Assembly (NCBI GenBank): GCA_964017065.1
Contig: OZ024791.1
Coordinates: 5,260,547-5,324,546 of the forward strand
Source of the DNA: Haliclona indistincta
Lineage: Eukaryota > Porifera > Demospongiae > Haplosclerida > Chalinidae
Reading direction: 5' to 3'
DNA: 64,000 nt
Below, piece by piece: positions 20,305 through 30,257 of the stretch (position 1 is its first letter; every line of letters starts with the position of its first letter). Below the pieces are notes generated by a model. It saw nothing but the letters and a program-made list of their open reading frames with translations. It was not told the origin of the DNA and did not search any database. The position numbers and the translations under genes were made by a program.

Positions 20305-22542
20305 ATGGATAGTCAGCTAGCTCTACTTCATCTGATACTGGTTAGCTTAAGATGTGCCGCTGCCAGCCAGTGCTCCGGCAACACCTCTGCTGTGGGAGAC
20401 ACCAAGCCACTCTACCTACTGGTACTCCGGTCATTTCCTGGAGGATTGACTGCTGTGTCTGGTCCACGGATTGCTCGAGATGAGATCAACAATCAATCTG
20501 ATATCCTCTCTGACTATCATATTGAACTAATAGAGGACACTATTGAGGGATGCTCTTCCAATGAGGCTGGTATAGGACTCAGTAATCTGCTCAAACACAC
20601 TCTCAACCCACAATGTCGTCCTGTGGTAGCAGTTGCTGGACTGGGCTGCTCCTCACACACTTCAGTGCTGTCTCCCATAGCTGGCCATGATAACTATGAT
20701 CTTATACAACTCTCTTCAGCCAATGCTCCAATCTTTGAATTAGAAAACCATCGTTTTCCTCATCTTTGGAGTTTCTTGGGTTCAGCTTCTGTGTACTCTG
20801 ATGTTGTTCTAGCCATTATGGATCAGTTCAACTGGACAAGAATAGGTATTGTATACAACACTGGATCCCTCTTCCACTCAGAGATTGCTAAACATCTACA
20901 AACAAGAATCAAATCTTCGATTGACCTTTGTATTGGTATAAGTGGCACAAGAGAGTTCTATCTAGAAGCTGCATTATCAGGTATAAGAAACAGAGAGACA
21001 ACTATTATTGTGTCAATGCTCAATGTGAGACAGACAGCAGCCATTCTAAAACTAGCTGTGGAAAAGAAAATTGTACTTCCTCATTACTTATGGATACACA
21101 TTGAGAAACTGCAACGCTACTTTCGAAACTTTAATTTACTTAATAATTCGACATTTGGTCATATTTTTCTTCACACTCAAGTAGCTCTAGATAATGAACA
21201 AACTGAACTGGTATCAGGAGAGACATTTGCTACTTTCAATGAAAAGCACAGAGAGGATCTTGAACTGTTAGAGAAGACACACAACATCACTGGTCTCAAT
21301 CCGAGCTCATTTGGGAGATACTGGTATGACCAAGTATGGGCTATAGCACTAGCTATAAACAACTCACTCCCAGTACTGGAGAGTAGGAACCTCTCCATTG
21401 ATGAATACACTATTGGACAACACGAGATCACTGCTATCATTGAACAAGAAATGGCAAAGCTGAGGTTTCAAGGAGCTGGTGGATGGGTTGAGTTCAACAA
21501 ATATCACAGTGTGTCTACTCCAGTTGAGGTGTTCCAGATATTAGACAATGGCACTCAGGAACGTGTTGGGCTGTACGATCATTCGAATGCCTCAGCATTT
21601 CATGTTAATATCAGTGCCAGCAACCTACCAAAGGACAGACTGATGCGACAATATACATACTATCTGATTCCTGTTCCTGTGGCAATCGTATTGTACACTC
21701 TTACTAGTGGAGTTACCATCTTCACAACAATACAACTCATTCTCTATCTTTACTACAGAGACCACAAGGTGATTAAGGCTACCAGTCCTTATCTTAGTCT
21801 GATCATGTTTCTTGGCTGCTACCTGCTCTGTTTCTCAGCCATTGTTAACATCACGAGAGACAGCTTCGTGACTAATCCTGTTGTATACACTGGCATATTT
21901 CGCATAATAATTCCTTTAACTGTTAATGGAACGAGCCTGATATTGATCACTTTGTTTATCAAACTGCTGAGGGTATACCGCATCTTCTCGTCAAGACTAG
22001 AAAAGGACATTGGGTTGTGCTGGAGCAATGGTTGTCTTGCCTTCTTTGTGATATCTCTAATGGTCATACTCAATGTTTTGGTGATACCTATGCTAATATT
22101 TGAAACTCCTACATACAATAACTACACTCTTAGTCGTAGACCCGATGACCAGGAAATATTGCTTCATGTTCGTCCTGTTGCTAGAGGAACTTATGGTGTT
22201 GGAAGCATAATTGCATTCATGGTGATCTTCTTGTTACTTCTTGGCTTCTTTGCAATTCGCACACGCAAGATAAGACACAAAAATTTCAAAGACACTAAGA
22301 AGATCAACTTGCTGATTGCAGTCCTTATTATTATCTCCTTTTTTGCTGGATCTCTCAACATAATACTCTATGAAATACATGAAGAACCATCAGCTAACAC
22401 TGTCCTGATAATCTGCTTGCTTTCTGTACCAGTTCTTTGTCAGGTCATACTATTTTCGCCTAAAGTAGCACCTGTTCTACTGGAATTTAGACCACAGCTA
22501 AGCCATGTTGACCAATCAGGTTGCGTAGCTGCGGGTCTATAA
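20305..22542 (+). CDS. Class C GPCR, receptor 5, B2-type 7TM; tail replaced by a MITE
   Basis: Intronless, 745 aa, starting MDSQLALLHLILVS. The ectodomain carries the NVRQT block, a three-residue deletion (KSSIDLCIG) and a two-residue deletion (STPVEVFQ) shared with receptor 7. From TM2 onward the 7TM half belongs to class B2 (for example LGCYLLCFS, FFAGSLNII, FSPK), far from the A type. The body is almost identical to receptor 7. After CTGGA at 22484 the reading frame runs into a transposable element, which supplies the last 19 residues (FRPQLSHVDQ..., ending VAAGL) and the stop codon. The original tail now lies at 29315-29388. All seven TM helices remain, so the protein may still work. Confidence 0.9.
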   Translation: MDSQLALLHLILVSLRCAAASQCSGNTSAVGDTKPLYLLVLRSFPGGLTAVSGPRIARDEINNQSDILSDYHIELIEDTIEGCSSNEAGIGLSNLLKHTLNPQCRPVVAVAGLGCSSHTSVLSPIAGHDNYDLIQLSSANAPIFELENHRFPHLWSFLGSASVYSDVVLAIMDQFNWTRIGIVYNTGSLFHSEIAKHLQTRIKSSIDLCIGISGTREFYLEAALSGIRNRETTIIVSMLNVRQTAAILKLAVEKKIVLPHYLWIHIEKLQRYFRNFNLLNNSTFGHIFLHTQVALDNEQTELVSGETFATFNEKHREDLELLEKTHNITGLNPSSFGRYWYDQVWAIALAINNSLPVLESRNLSIDEYTIGQHEITAIIEQEMAKLRFQGAGGWVEFNKYHSVSTPVEVFQILDNGTQERVGLYDHSNASAFHVNISASNLPKDRLMRQYTYYLIPVPVAIVLYTLTSGVTIFTTIQLILYLYYRDHKVIKATSPYLSLIMFLGCYLLCFSAIVNITRDSFVTNPVVYTGIFRIIIPLTVNGTSLILITLFIKLLRVYRIFSSRLEKDIGLCWSNGCLAFFVISLMVILNVLVIPMLIFETPTYNNYTLSRRPDDQEILLHVRPVARGTYGVGSIIAFMVIFLLLLGFFAIRTRKIRHKNFKDTKKINLLIAVLIIISFFAGSLNIILYEIHEEPSANTVLIICLLSVPVLCQVILFSPKVAPVLLEFRPQLSHVDQSGCVAAGL

Positions 22543-22569
22543 ATCTCATAATGGAATCCCGCCTCTGCC
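22485..22569. mobile_element. Host MITE, left part (split by the helicase transposon)
   Basis: Begins atttagaccacagctaa directly after receptor 5 codons and continues to the target duplication gcctctgcc (22561-22569). The right part is at 29027-29310. A second copy of this MITE family lies in the SAP130 intron at 40121-41039, where accaatcaggttgcgta and taatggaatccc also occur. Confidence 0.8.
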
Positions 22570-22680
22570 TAGTCTAGCGAGCTATGGGACCCTCTCTATC
22601 GACGCGAGGGGTGTGGCGATAGGGGGCGGAGCGCGTCAAACGAGGGTCTAGCACACATTGTTAATATTCATGATATTCAT
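22570..22680 (+). repeat. Left TIR of the helicase transposon
   Basis: 111 bp, complementary to 28909-29017 apart from a 2-bp indel (ccctctctatcgac against ccctctatcgac) and a few substitutions, ending ttcatgatattcat. Confidence 0.9.
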
Positions 22681-22792
22681 TGACATATTCGACCAATCAG
22701 CTTCTTAGTAGCTGGATTCAGCTACTAATTAATATTCATGATCATCACTAATAATTTATTTTATTTCAAGCGCGCGCGATTGTAGAGCTGCA

Positions 22793-24588
22793 ATGTCGGC
22801 ACTGTGGAAGACATGGAAGCAAGTGAACCAGGCTGATGTTACTGATGCAGTGAACTATGGGAGTGCGTGCCTGGGTATATGTTTAAAACCAGAGCAGACT
22901 CAAGCTGTACGTTCTCTGCTGGCAGGAGAAGACGTGTTCGTCAGCCTACCCACAGGATATGGAAAGTCTGCCATATTCCAAGTGCTGCCTTTTTGCGCTT
23001 CCTATCTAGTGAGTCTGATCAATCCTAATCCAGAGCCAAGCCTCGCCGTTCCTGTTGTGTTGATAGTTTCTCCACTAATATCGCTAGTAGCCGATCAAGT
23101 TGTCAGCCTTCAGGAAAAACTAGATGTACACTTACCAGATCGCCGACCAGGGTCAGTTGTGAGTGTTGGGACTGGTGGGAATTTGTCTACTCCTGAATCA
23201 TTGAACTGCTCATTTGTAACGCATCTATTTGGGAGTCCCGAATCTCTGTTGGGAAACTCACAATGGCGATCTGTGTTCACTGGTGAATTTGGCAAGCGAG
23301 TCGTTGCCGTTGCTGTGGACGAGGCCCATGTTGTTGCTAAATGGTATGTCAGCTTATTAAAGCATCTAAAACTTTTATTTTTTACTGTACTGAACTTACC
23401 TTACTTACCTCAACTTACCTATTCTCAATAGGGGTGGTGAATTCAGGTCATGGTACGCACAGCTCTCTCAGCTACGTTCCTTACTTCCATCTGACACTCC
23501 ATTCGTTGCTTTGACAGCCACAGCCACCAAATCAGTTACAGATCAGATTGTTAATGCACTGCACATGTCCCCTCCAGTGTCCATTCTTCTCACACCTAAT
23601 CGTGCAAACATCCGTTATGCTGTACAGTCTGCTAGCCGTGATGTACATGATTCTTTCAACTGGATCCTAGAGGATTTGAAAAGAGAGAGAGTCAATCTTG
23701 AGCGAACTGTTGTGTTCTGTAGATCAATCACTACATGCGCAAACCTCTACAAAATGTTTATTGTTGAGATGAAGGAGGAGAGCTATGAACCGATTGGTGC
23801 TATTCCGAGGACTAGGTATCGTCTCTTTGCCATGTACCATTCTAGAATAGATGACATTGATAAAAAAGAAATTATGGAATCATTTTCTAAGGGCGGAGTA
23901 TGCAGAATACTCTTCTGCACAACTGCATTTGGAATGGGTGTAGACGTACCTGACATCCGACGATGCAGGTCCTCCACAAGACATAGATGACTACCTGCAA
24001 GAATCTGGAAGAACTGGGAGAGATGGGTTAAGTAGCAGTGCAGTCATCTATGCGTATCCAGGATGCTTGATAGGTCACGTCAGTAAAGCCATGAAGGAGT
24101 ACTGCAAGAGTGCAGGAGAATGTCGCAGGGAGTTGCTTTTACAGCACTTTGAGTCACCCTCAAATACCAGCTGCAGCAAGCAAGTTGGTTTACATGATTG
24201 CTGTGATGTATGTGCGGAAAAGTGCACTTGTGATCTATGCTCTTTGATGGTGAAAACCACATCACCAACCAGGTACGTGCACACAGTGCTGCAGCAACCT
24301 GCCTCAGATAATGTCACTAGTGCAGCAATGCCTATCACTTTAGAGCAACGAGAAGAACTTCGACAGCAATTGGAGGAGTTTAGACGTTCCTGTCTCTCTC
24401 ATCACAAATCATGTGCACTGATGTATATAGACCCCGGCATTGCAAGTGGAATTCCATCTGGTATGATTGACTCGGTTGTTAATAACTGTGAATACATCGA
24501 AGATGCTTACGATTTAGAAGAAAAGTGTTTAGTCTTCAGTCATTCACATGAAATATTTGCCATACTTGAAGAGGTTTTGAATTATTAA
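22793..24588 (+). pseudogene. Transposon-borne RecQ-like SF2 helicase, frameshifted
   Basis: Two exons, 22793-23343 and 23432-24588, joined in phase by an 88-bp GT/AG intron (AKW/GGEFRSWY). Helicase motifs in order: motif I LPTGYGKS, motif Ia SPLISLVADQ, motif II DEAH, motif III TATAT, motif V FGMGVDVPDIR and motif VI QESGRTGRDG. A RecQ-type zinc-binding module follows (CRRELLLQHF ... CCDVC ... CTCDLC). Between motifs V and VI, around 23961-23968, bases are missing and the frame shifts, so motif VI lies in another frame and translation would stop at about 23990. The remaining 3' frame is open to 24588. In the intact family this enzyme probably helps unwind or repair DNA during transposition (inference). 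Confidence 0.85.
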
Positions 24589-24628
24589 ATTCAACTGACT
24601 AAATATCTTATTATTATTAGTTTAACTA

Positions 24629-27600
24629 TCAGTACTTTTGCTCTAGAAGTTGAGCATCCACATACAGTGCTTTTCGTCTGTTAACCATCCATGTATGGAG
24701 ACTACTTGCATTTTTAGCTAATGATTCTAATGGATTAGAAGTCATGTTTGGGAATGAACTGTGTCTGCGTTCCTCAACTGGGCTAAAAACTTGTTCTTGA
24801 GTGAGCGTTTCTAGTACTAGTTGAAAGTCTTTTGTTACACTAGGATCGATGTGCCTTCCACTCGGAGTTTTTACATGAAGATTTTTATCAAGAGTTGACA
24901 ACAAGTCACTTAATGGGCCGATTGCTTGTGAGCTTCTTGCGACACTATTTGATGTTAGATTTGATTGAAAAGTGTTGATGTCTTCTTTAAATACACGATT
25001 CAAATGTTCGTTGTGCAAATCTAGTGGAATGTTGTTGCCAGCTCCGCCTTTAGTATTGCATGTCCTATTCCACATCAATTGATGTGCCTTTCTTGGAGAT
25101 AGGAACCCATTTACTGAAGCGATTAGATTGAAGGCCTCTAAAGCATACTTAGTTCTACCGTCTGCTTTGAAATGTAGCATGAACACCTTCCAGCAACGTA
25201 ATAGTCGAGCACCATCTCCTTCATGACTTGCATCCTCAAAATTTCTAGCTGTCAAACCGAGTCCAACTAAAGTCCTAGCGTAATTAACAACACGATCATC
25301 TCTCTCTTTTTTTGCTTCTGAGTTAGCAGTTGCAGCCTGAGGTTGTTGTAATTCAGTAGCAGAGGTCCAAGGTGAGCTTGTAGGTGTGTAATCGAAAAAT
25401 TTATTGAGCAGACTACTAACAACACTAGAAAGAAACTTCTTCTTTTCTCCATCTGAAGCGGCATCAATTGATCCGGCAAAGCAATTTCTTGTTGGTTTAT
25501 CGCTTGTACATTCCATGCCTATAGGTGCTCCATTACTGCTGCAGTGATATGTGCATCAAGTACTATGCCAAAGAAGTCATGAACCGCACGATAGTTTAAC
25601 TTTACTTTGGATGCCGGAAGTGATCTATTTAGAACATTTTTGAGTTGGTGTAGAGTTCCCTTGTTCATAAATGAGTCTGTTCTGTACAGTCGATTCCAAA
25701 TAACCTGCATGCAAAATGTAAATTAAACATGAACGCCATCCATAATGATTTATACTACAAAACAGTATCATTGTGTTGATGATTACCTGGTAAAATGTCA
25801 CAAGTGCATGCCAATCTTCAGATTTAGGAATCACTCCTTGAAATCGTTTGATTCGATTTTTTGACTGCAACCTGGCCTGTTGCGCTCCTCGTGCCCGCTC
25901 TACTGTCACTTGGTCACCTCCAAAGAAAATCCTTTCTACAATTCCTGCACTCTCATTCTGCGGTACATACTTGTGTACGTGTCTCATAATGTCTATCATG
26001 TCTTCAGCTGTCTGCTCACACTTTTCAAGTACACCAAGTGGAACCTGCAGCATCACAGTGAAAATGCATCAGAGATAATGTATTATGAAGAAATTATAGT
26101 CTTACAATTTCAGACTTTTTCTTCATTTCAGATGAATATTGATGTGGAATGTGTTCTGGAACAAGATGTTTGAAAGAGGCAAAATAAGTTAAATGGTTGA
26201 TTAGAACTCGGCTAATAATGACTTCAATCTCTGTGTTCATAATCTGATATTCTTCTGTTGATGGTAGAATCTTTTCCAAAGGCAGGTTTTTTATTGTTAG
26301 TTCTGATGGTAGAGCATTTGATTGGTCCTTAGCACACACTCTGTCACGTACAGCAAATAGTTGGAACCAATGGTGGTCTTTGTTTGGCCTGTCAAATGAT
26401 TGCCGTGACACATGCTGACATAAGTCAACATTATCACCAATGATTTGAAAGGAAGGATAGTCTTCACCAGTTCCTATAAGTATTGTAATTGCAAATAATT
26501 AGTATTGAATAAAATTATATGCAATTAAAATCACCTGCATAAAAATGCTCAATATTTTTCTTCCACTCAAGTGCTTTATGATCAAAATCCGTTGCAAAAG
26601 CATCTAACTTGTTCAAGGTTGCTGTCGGTGACACTGACACAAGCAGGTGGTTGAGGCGAACTTGGGACTGCATACAAAGCATTAATAATAATTACTCAAT
26701 TCTATTCAGTTATAATGGGTTTCTATTTAAGAATTATCAGGGAATTGTAATAAATTATACCTGTTTACTTGCATTTCCATGAAAAAGAATCAGACCAACC
26801 ATGTGCTGCAGTGCGCTCATGTGTGTGTTCCTAGCTTTCAATAAAAGCGAACCTGCAGTGCAGATCCCAGCAGTCATGGAGGTAGTTTCTGATAGGGAGA
26901 TGTTAGCTGAAGTTGCCAAGAATTTGGCAAAAAGAGGAGCATGTTCTTTCCACTCTTGCCAAACTGAGTCAAACGAGAATGATTGTAGGTTTGCACGGCT
27001 AGTTTTTCGTAAAATAGAGCAAAATTCTTTCTTTCGACACAAATCTTGGCATTGTTGATGAAGAGTCCACAAGAATCGGTCAAAAATTTTTGCACATAGA
27101 TTGTCGTTCTTGAAAACGATATCAACTAGGCTGTTCTCAGAATAACAGTTCTCATGCTGACACATCACACACTGACTTTGATGCTGTCGTTGATTGCGTA
27201 GTGCACTTGGCACAGGAATTCTAGATGGCAGCTGACTATGAGAGGTGTCAACTCTGGGAGAATGATGATAAGGCGAGCGAGAATGAGATGGTGTGACAGA
27301 TGTTGATTTGACAGAAGGTGATGAAATTGTTCGAACAGGGATTCTAGACGGCTGCTGGATCACTCGAGAACTAGACTGAGATGAAGATTGTGGAACGGGG
27401 CTCTCAGACATTGGCAGTGGACTGGTATTGAGAGCTGTTGACTGTATTGGTAGCGGGTCCTGATGTGTTGTTACGGATGGTGTTGAGACCATAGCCCTCT
27501 TCAGATTAGGTGTGAGCCCAGAATGAGAGGATGTACTACACCGCTTTGATGGGCGCAATACCACATCATGCAGTTCATGTGACGGTGATGAAACGCTTTC

Positions 27601-28155
27601 AGTTTGTAGGTGAGAATTGATTGGGTGATCGACCATTTATTGTAAGAAGTCTCTGGATGTACGATTAAGTTTCTGTACCAGCAAGGTCCTAGATGTGTTC
27701 AGCACTTGTAGTCTGTTCTTTGCGGTCAGAATGTCTCCTCTACAGCGAGTGCAGACACAGCTTGAAGTGACAGCTAATTCTCCCCGGCCAACAACTGCTT
27801 CCAGATCCTGATATAGTTGGGTAGGCTGCAATCGCTGGAACGGCTGATGACTCGCGCCCACGGTCTCGTCAAGGCTGGCGGTGGATGAGGAAGCGCGGTG
27901 GTAAAACAGTCTGTATCCCTTGCTGAATGCTGCACCACAAACTCCACAGTTAGGTCCGGGGTTCATTTCGATATCACCAGCAGCTAAGGTGGCAATGAAG
28001 ATGATGACAGCTAGTAACAGCACGGTAGTAGACGTCGGTGGTGGTCCGCCTTGGCTCTGACTTTGTACGCGTGCTGCTGCTAGTGTGTTGAAACTACAGC
28101 CTCTAGCAACATTCCATGCTCCTATGCGAGCTCTCCACTCAGCGATATCTATCAT
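24629..28155 (-). pseudogene. DUF6589-like transposase of the helicase transposon, broken
   Basis: Five minus-strand exons in transcript order: 28155-26761, 26667-26535, 26473-26106, 26044-25787 and 25704-24629. All introns are GT/AG and phase is kept. Order: N-terminal hydrophobic stretch plus 2A-like motif; a ZAD-like zinc finger (CGVC ... CVCTRC); a Ser/Pro-rich linker; a second Cys cluster (CVMCQHENC); then the conserved body. The body includes IIGDNVDLCQH, DRPNKDHHWFQL, VHDFFGIVLDAHI, RLLRCWKVFMLHFKADGRTK and DLHNEHLNR, which I recognise as typical of DUF6589 proteins of animals and fungi. Breaks: an in-frame TAA at 27637-27639 followed at once by ATG in the same frame, and a frameshift near 25519-25530. 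The catalytic triad could not be placed with certainty; GDN is a candidate first Asp. Confidence 0.78.
27952..27978 (-). other. 2A-like ribosome-skipping motif (GDIEMNPGP)
   Basis: Residues ~60-68 of the first transposase ORF read GDIEMNPGP followed by N rather than the usual P. The D-x-E-x-N-P-G-P core is the hallmark of 2A-type translational recoding. A run of hydrophobic residues (TTVLLLAVIIFIATLAA) lies immediately upstream, an arrangement known for 2A-like sequences that double as signal sequences. The N after PGP, in place of P, could reduce or abolish skipping. Confidence 0.75.
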
Positions 28156-28284
28156 ACTTCAGAAAATAGTAGAACTCTGGCTCTTGGTGTAGTCAGCAGC
28201 ATGCAGCTTGAGTACACTGGTCGATTCGCGCCCAACGGTTATTAACTTCAAGTTATAAATGATTATTTATTCATGATGACAACA
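28156..28284. promoter_or_regulatory. Probable transposase promoter region
   Basis: The 130 bp between the transposase ATG and the nested MITE. No clear core motif is seen; the role is inferred from position. Confidence 0.3.
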
Positions 28285-28288
28285 TTAA

Positions 28289-28894
28289 CCCTTTAGGGCC
28301 TATAGCGGATTTATCGATTTATCCGTCAAATTTGACTCCACCTACTGTAGACGTCATAAGTAGTGTGAAAAGTGCTCTAGAAAGGTCAAATCAAGTTTAA
28401 TGCAAATTACTTGAAAAAACCCACTGTTTTTCGCCGCGCCCTCCCCACTAAAATATATAGAACGCAGGACGGGGGGATTTTTAAAGGGGGGTGTCCCCCC
28501 TTTAATCCGGGGTTCGAAGGGGCGGAGCCCCTCGCCGCTTTCGGCATTTTTGGGGCTTCAGGATGCCCGGAAATGCATACTTTGGCAAAGAATATGGTCT
28601 AAACTGTGCTGTTTGCTCACCTGGACACCACCAGGTTTTTGTATCAGTCACCAGGGCTGAATGAAGACCAAAATTAACTCAAAAATGACGAGGTCGCAGC
28701 ACTTAAGCGGCTTCAGTTCCGAAGTGGGAGTGGCCAACTCAGACTTTAGTACATGGTCGTAAACCTTGACATGCCAGGAGAAAAGGGTGCTAGTTTGGAC
28801 TAGCTAGCGTACTGCATGTTGTAGAAAATTGCAAGACAAACTGTCAGTTAAGAGCAAGTCAAGTTTTCGTCAAAATAAGTCGGTCCCTAAAGAG
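28289..28894. mobile_element. piggyBac-like MITE nested in the transposon
   Basis: 606 bp flanked by TTAA on both sides (28285-28288 and 28895-28898). Ends: ccctttagggcc on the left and ggtccctaaagag on the right, imperfect inverted repeats. The ccct...aggg style and TTAA duplication fit piggyBac-type elements. Inside, a perfect small hairpin (aaaggggggtgtccccccttt region, about 28482-28503) is followed by ggggcggagcccc. No transposase is encoded. Confidence 0.82.
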
Positions 28895-28908
28895 TTAATG
28901 CAATTTAC

Positions 28909-29017
28909 ATGAATATCATGAATATTAACAATGTGTGCTAGACCCTCGTTCGACGCGCTCCGCCCCCTATCACCACACCCCTCGCGTCGATAGAGGGTCC
29001 CTTAGCTCGCTAGACTA
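28909..29017 (-). repeat. Right TIR of the helicase transposon
   Basis: 109 bp, complementary to 22570-22680; followed by the second gcctctgcc (29018-29026). Confidence 0.9.
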
Positions 29018-29026
29018 GCCTCTGCC

Positions 29027-29310
29027 GCGATCTCATAATGGAATCCCACCACACAACGCAGATTACGGTTCTGTGAGCGGAGTTCTACTGAATTATTTTT
29101 ACAACGCTCGCGTGTCCTTGCTCGTCGTTCGCGTCGTTTCTGTTTGCTGTTGCTATGGTCTAAATCAGTTAGACAGTGCATCCAATCGGATCTACGCGAT
29201 GTAGAAGCCCTCGCGCCGTTACCATAGCGCCCTCGCTACGCTCGGACGCTATATAGCAACGGCTCTCGGGCTTCTAAATCGCGTAGATCCTCGGATGCGC
29301 TGTCTAACTA
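29027..29310. mobile_element. Host MITE, right part, with terminal hairpin
   Basis: Contains ggaatcccaccacac, the cgctcgcgtgtccttgctcg segment shared with 40238-40260, and a ~145-bp terminal hairpin (gttagacagtgcatcc near 29168 against ggatgcgctgtctaac at the end). It ends next to the displaced receptor tail. Confidence 0.8.
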
Positions 29311-29314
29311 TTAT

Positions 29315-29388
29315 ATATCACTTCCCTACACTCACAAAAATCCTTCCATGTGACTGGTCTTGTAGTTAAAATGCGCTGCATTCTATAG
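29315..29388 (+). pseudogene. Displaced 3' tail of receptor 5
   Basis: atatcacttccctacactca onwards to the tag at 29386-29388 is identical to the last ~74 coding bases of receptor 7 (35056-35129). It marks the right border of a 6830-bp nested insertion in receptor 5 (22485-29314). Two or more target bases (gc) seem lost at the junction. The sequence then joins the third palindrome copy directly. Confidence 0.9.
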
Positions 29389-29394
29389 TTCTAT

Positions 29395-30035
29395 AATATG
29401 ACCCTAAGGAATGTATTGGGATGTGTGCCAAAACCAATATTCACTGCAAAGAAACAACAAAATGGCTACATGCACACCTTTTACAGAAATGCATTAACAT
29501 TTCTATTTTAAAGAGTTTAGTATTTTAAGATTCTGATGGTTTGAAAACAGTAGAAGTACAGGGTATTACCAACAAAAAGACACAATTTATTAACTTGAGG
29601 AGTCACTTAAATATAAATTTAGTCAGTAATTTTAGAATTACAAAAATGATGTCCACAAAAATTAAATTATCCAATGATAGGGTTTTTGTAGGATTCACCT
29701 CCTTTACACTTGCAGTATTTGCAACACTTGATTCCAGCTACCCTGCAGCGACATATCCATTCTTGTGGGCACATTTACCACATGTACAAGGATCAAGGAG
29801 GTCTTCAGGCATTTCTGTAAAAGGTGTGCATGTAGCCATTTTTGTTGTTTTTTGCAGTGAATATTGGTTTTGGCACACATCTCAAAACATTCCTTAGGGT
29901 CATATTACCTTAGAACAGTTGCTAGAAAGTAGGTTACTAAAATGTTAAAGAAGATAGAGCAATTATTGTTAGTGACACTGCCGATAAAAAGGCGTGGTAT
30001 TTCGCAGCGGATAGACAATTTGGCACATATCACAT
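29395..30035. repeat. Long intergenic palindrome, copy 3, internally deleted
   Basis: The left arm starts at ataatatgaccctaagg and runs to gaggtcttcagg (about 29811), then jumps to the right arm at catttctgtaaaag. The whole centre is missing compared with copies 1 and 2. It lies upstream of receptor 6, as the other copies lie upstream of receptors 2 and 4. Confidence 0.82.
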
Positions 30036-30257
30036 CTTATTCCTTACAACAATACTATTGTTATGGTATCTATTGTACCAACAATTTCCTGATGATGTTA
30101 CTATGTCAGTCATTTTGATGTTCAGTAAGTTGAAACTATTCAGACAATTTCCTGATGATGTATTTTCATAATTACATGTACTATGATACTACGTCAGTCA
30201 ACACCTATATTAGCAGACTCGAAGTGTATATTTGCACATACTGTACACAGTGGTGCA

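Larger units (their letters stand above)
22570..29017. mobile_element. 6.4-kb DNA transposon with RecQ-like helicase and DUF6589-type transposase (Academ/AcademH-like)
   Basis: TIRs of about 110 bp (22570-22680 and 28909-29017) start tagtctagcgagcta. gcctctgcc flanks both sides (22561-22569 and 29018-29026) as an apparent 9-bp target duplication. An 18-bp direct repeat (atctcataatggaatccc) lies further out on both sides. Inside, a plus-strand RecQ-like helicase gene and a minus-strand transposase gene converge, their stop codons about 40 bp apart. The combination of SF2 helicase, DUF6589-like transposase and long target duplication recalls the helicase-bearing Academ lineage; I assign this from memory of family features. 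This copy is dead or dying: frameshift in the helicase, in-frame stop and frameshift in the transposase. Confidence 0.85.

Noticed and set aside
27952..27978. 2A motif as a sign of an integrated virus
   Set aside because: The surrounding protein is a transposase with zinc fingers, TIRs frame the element, and no viral domains are present.
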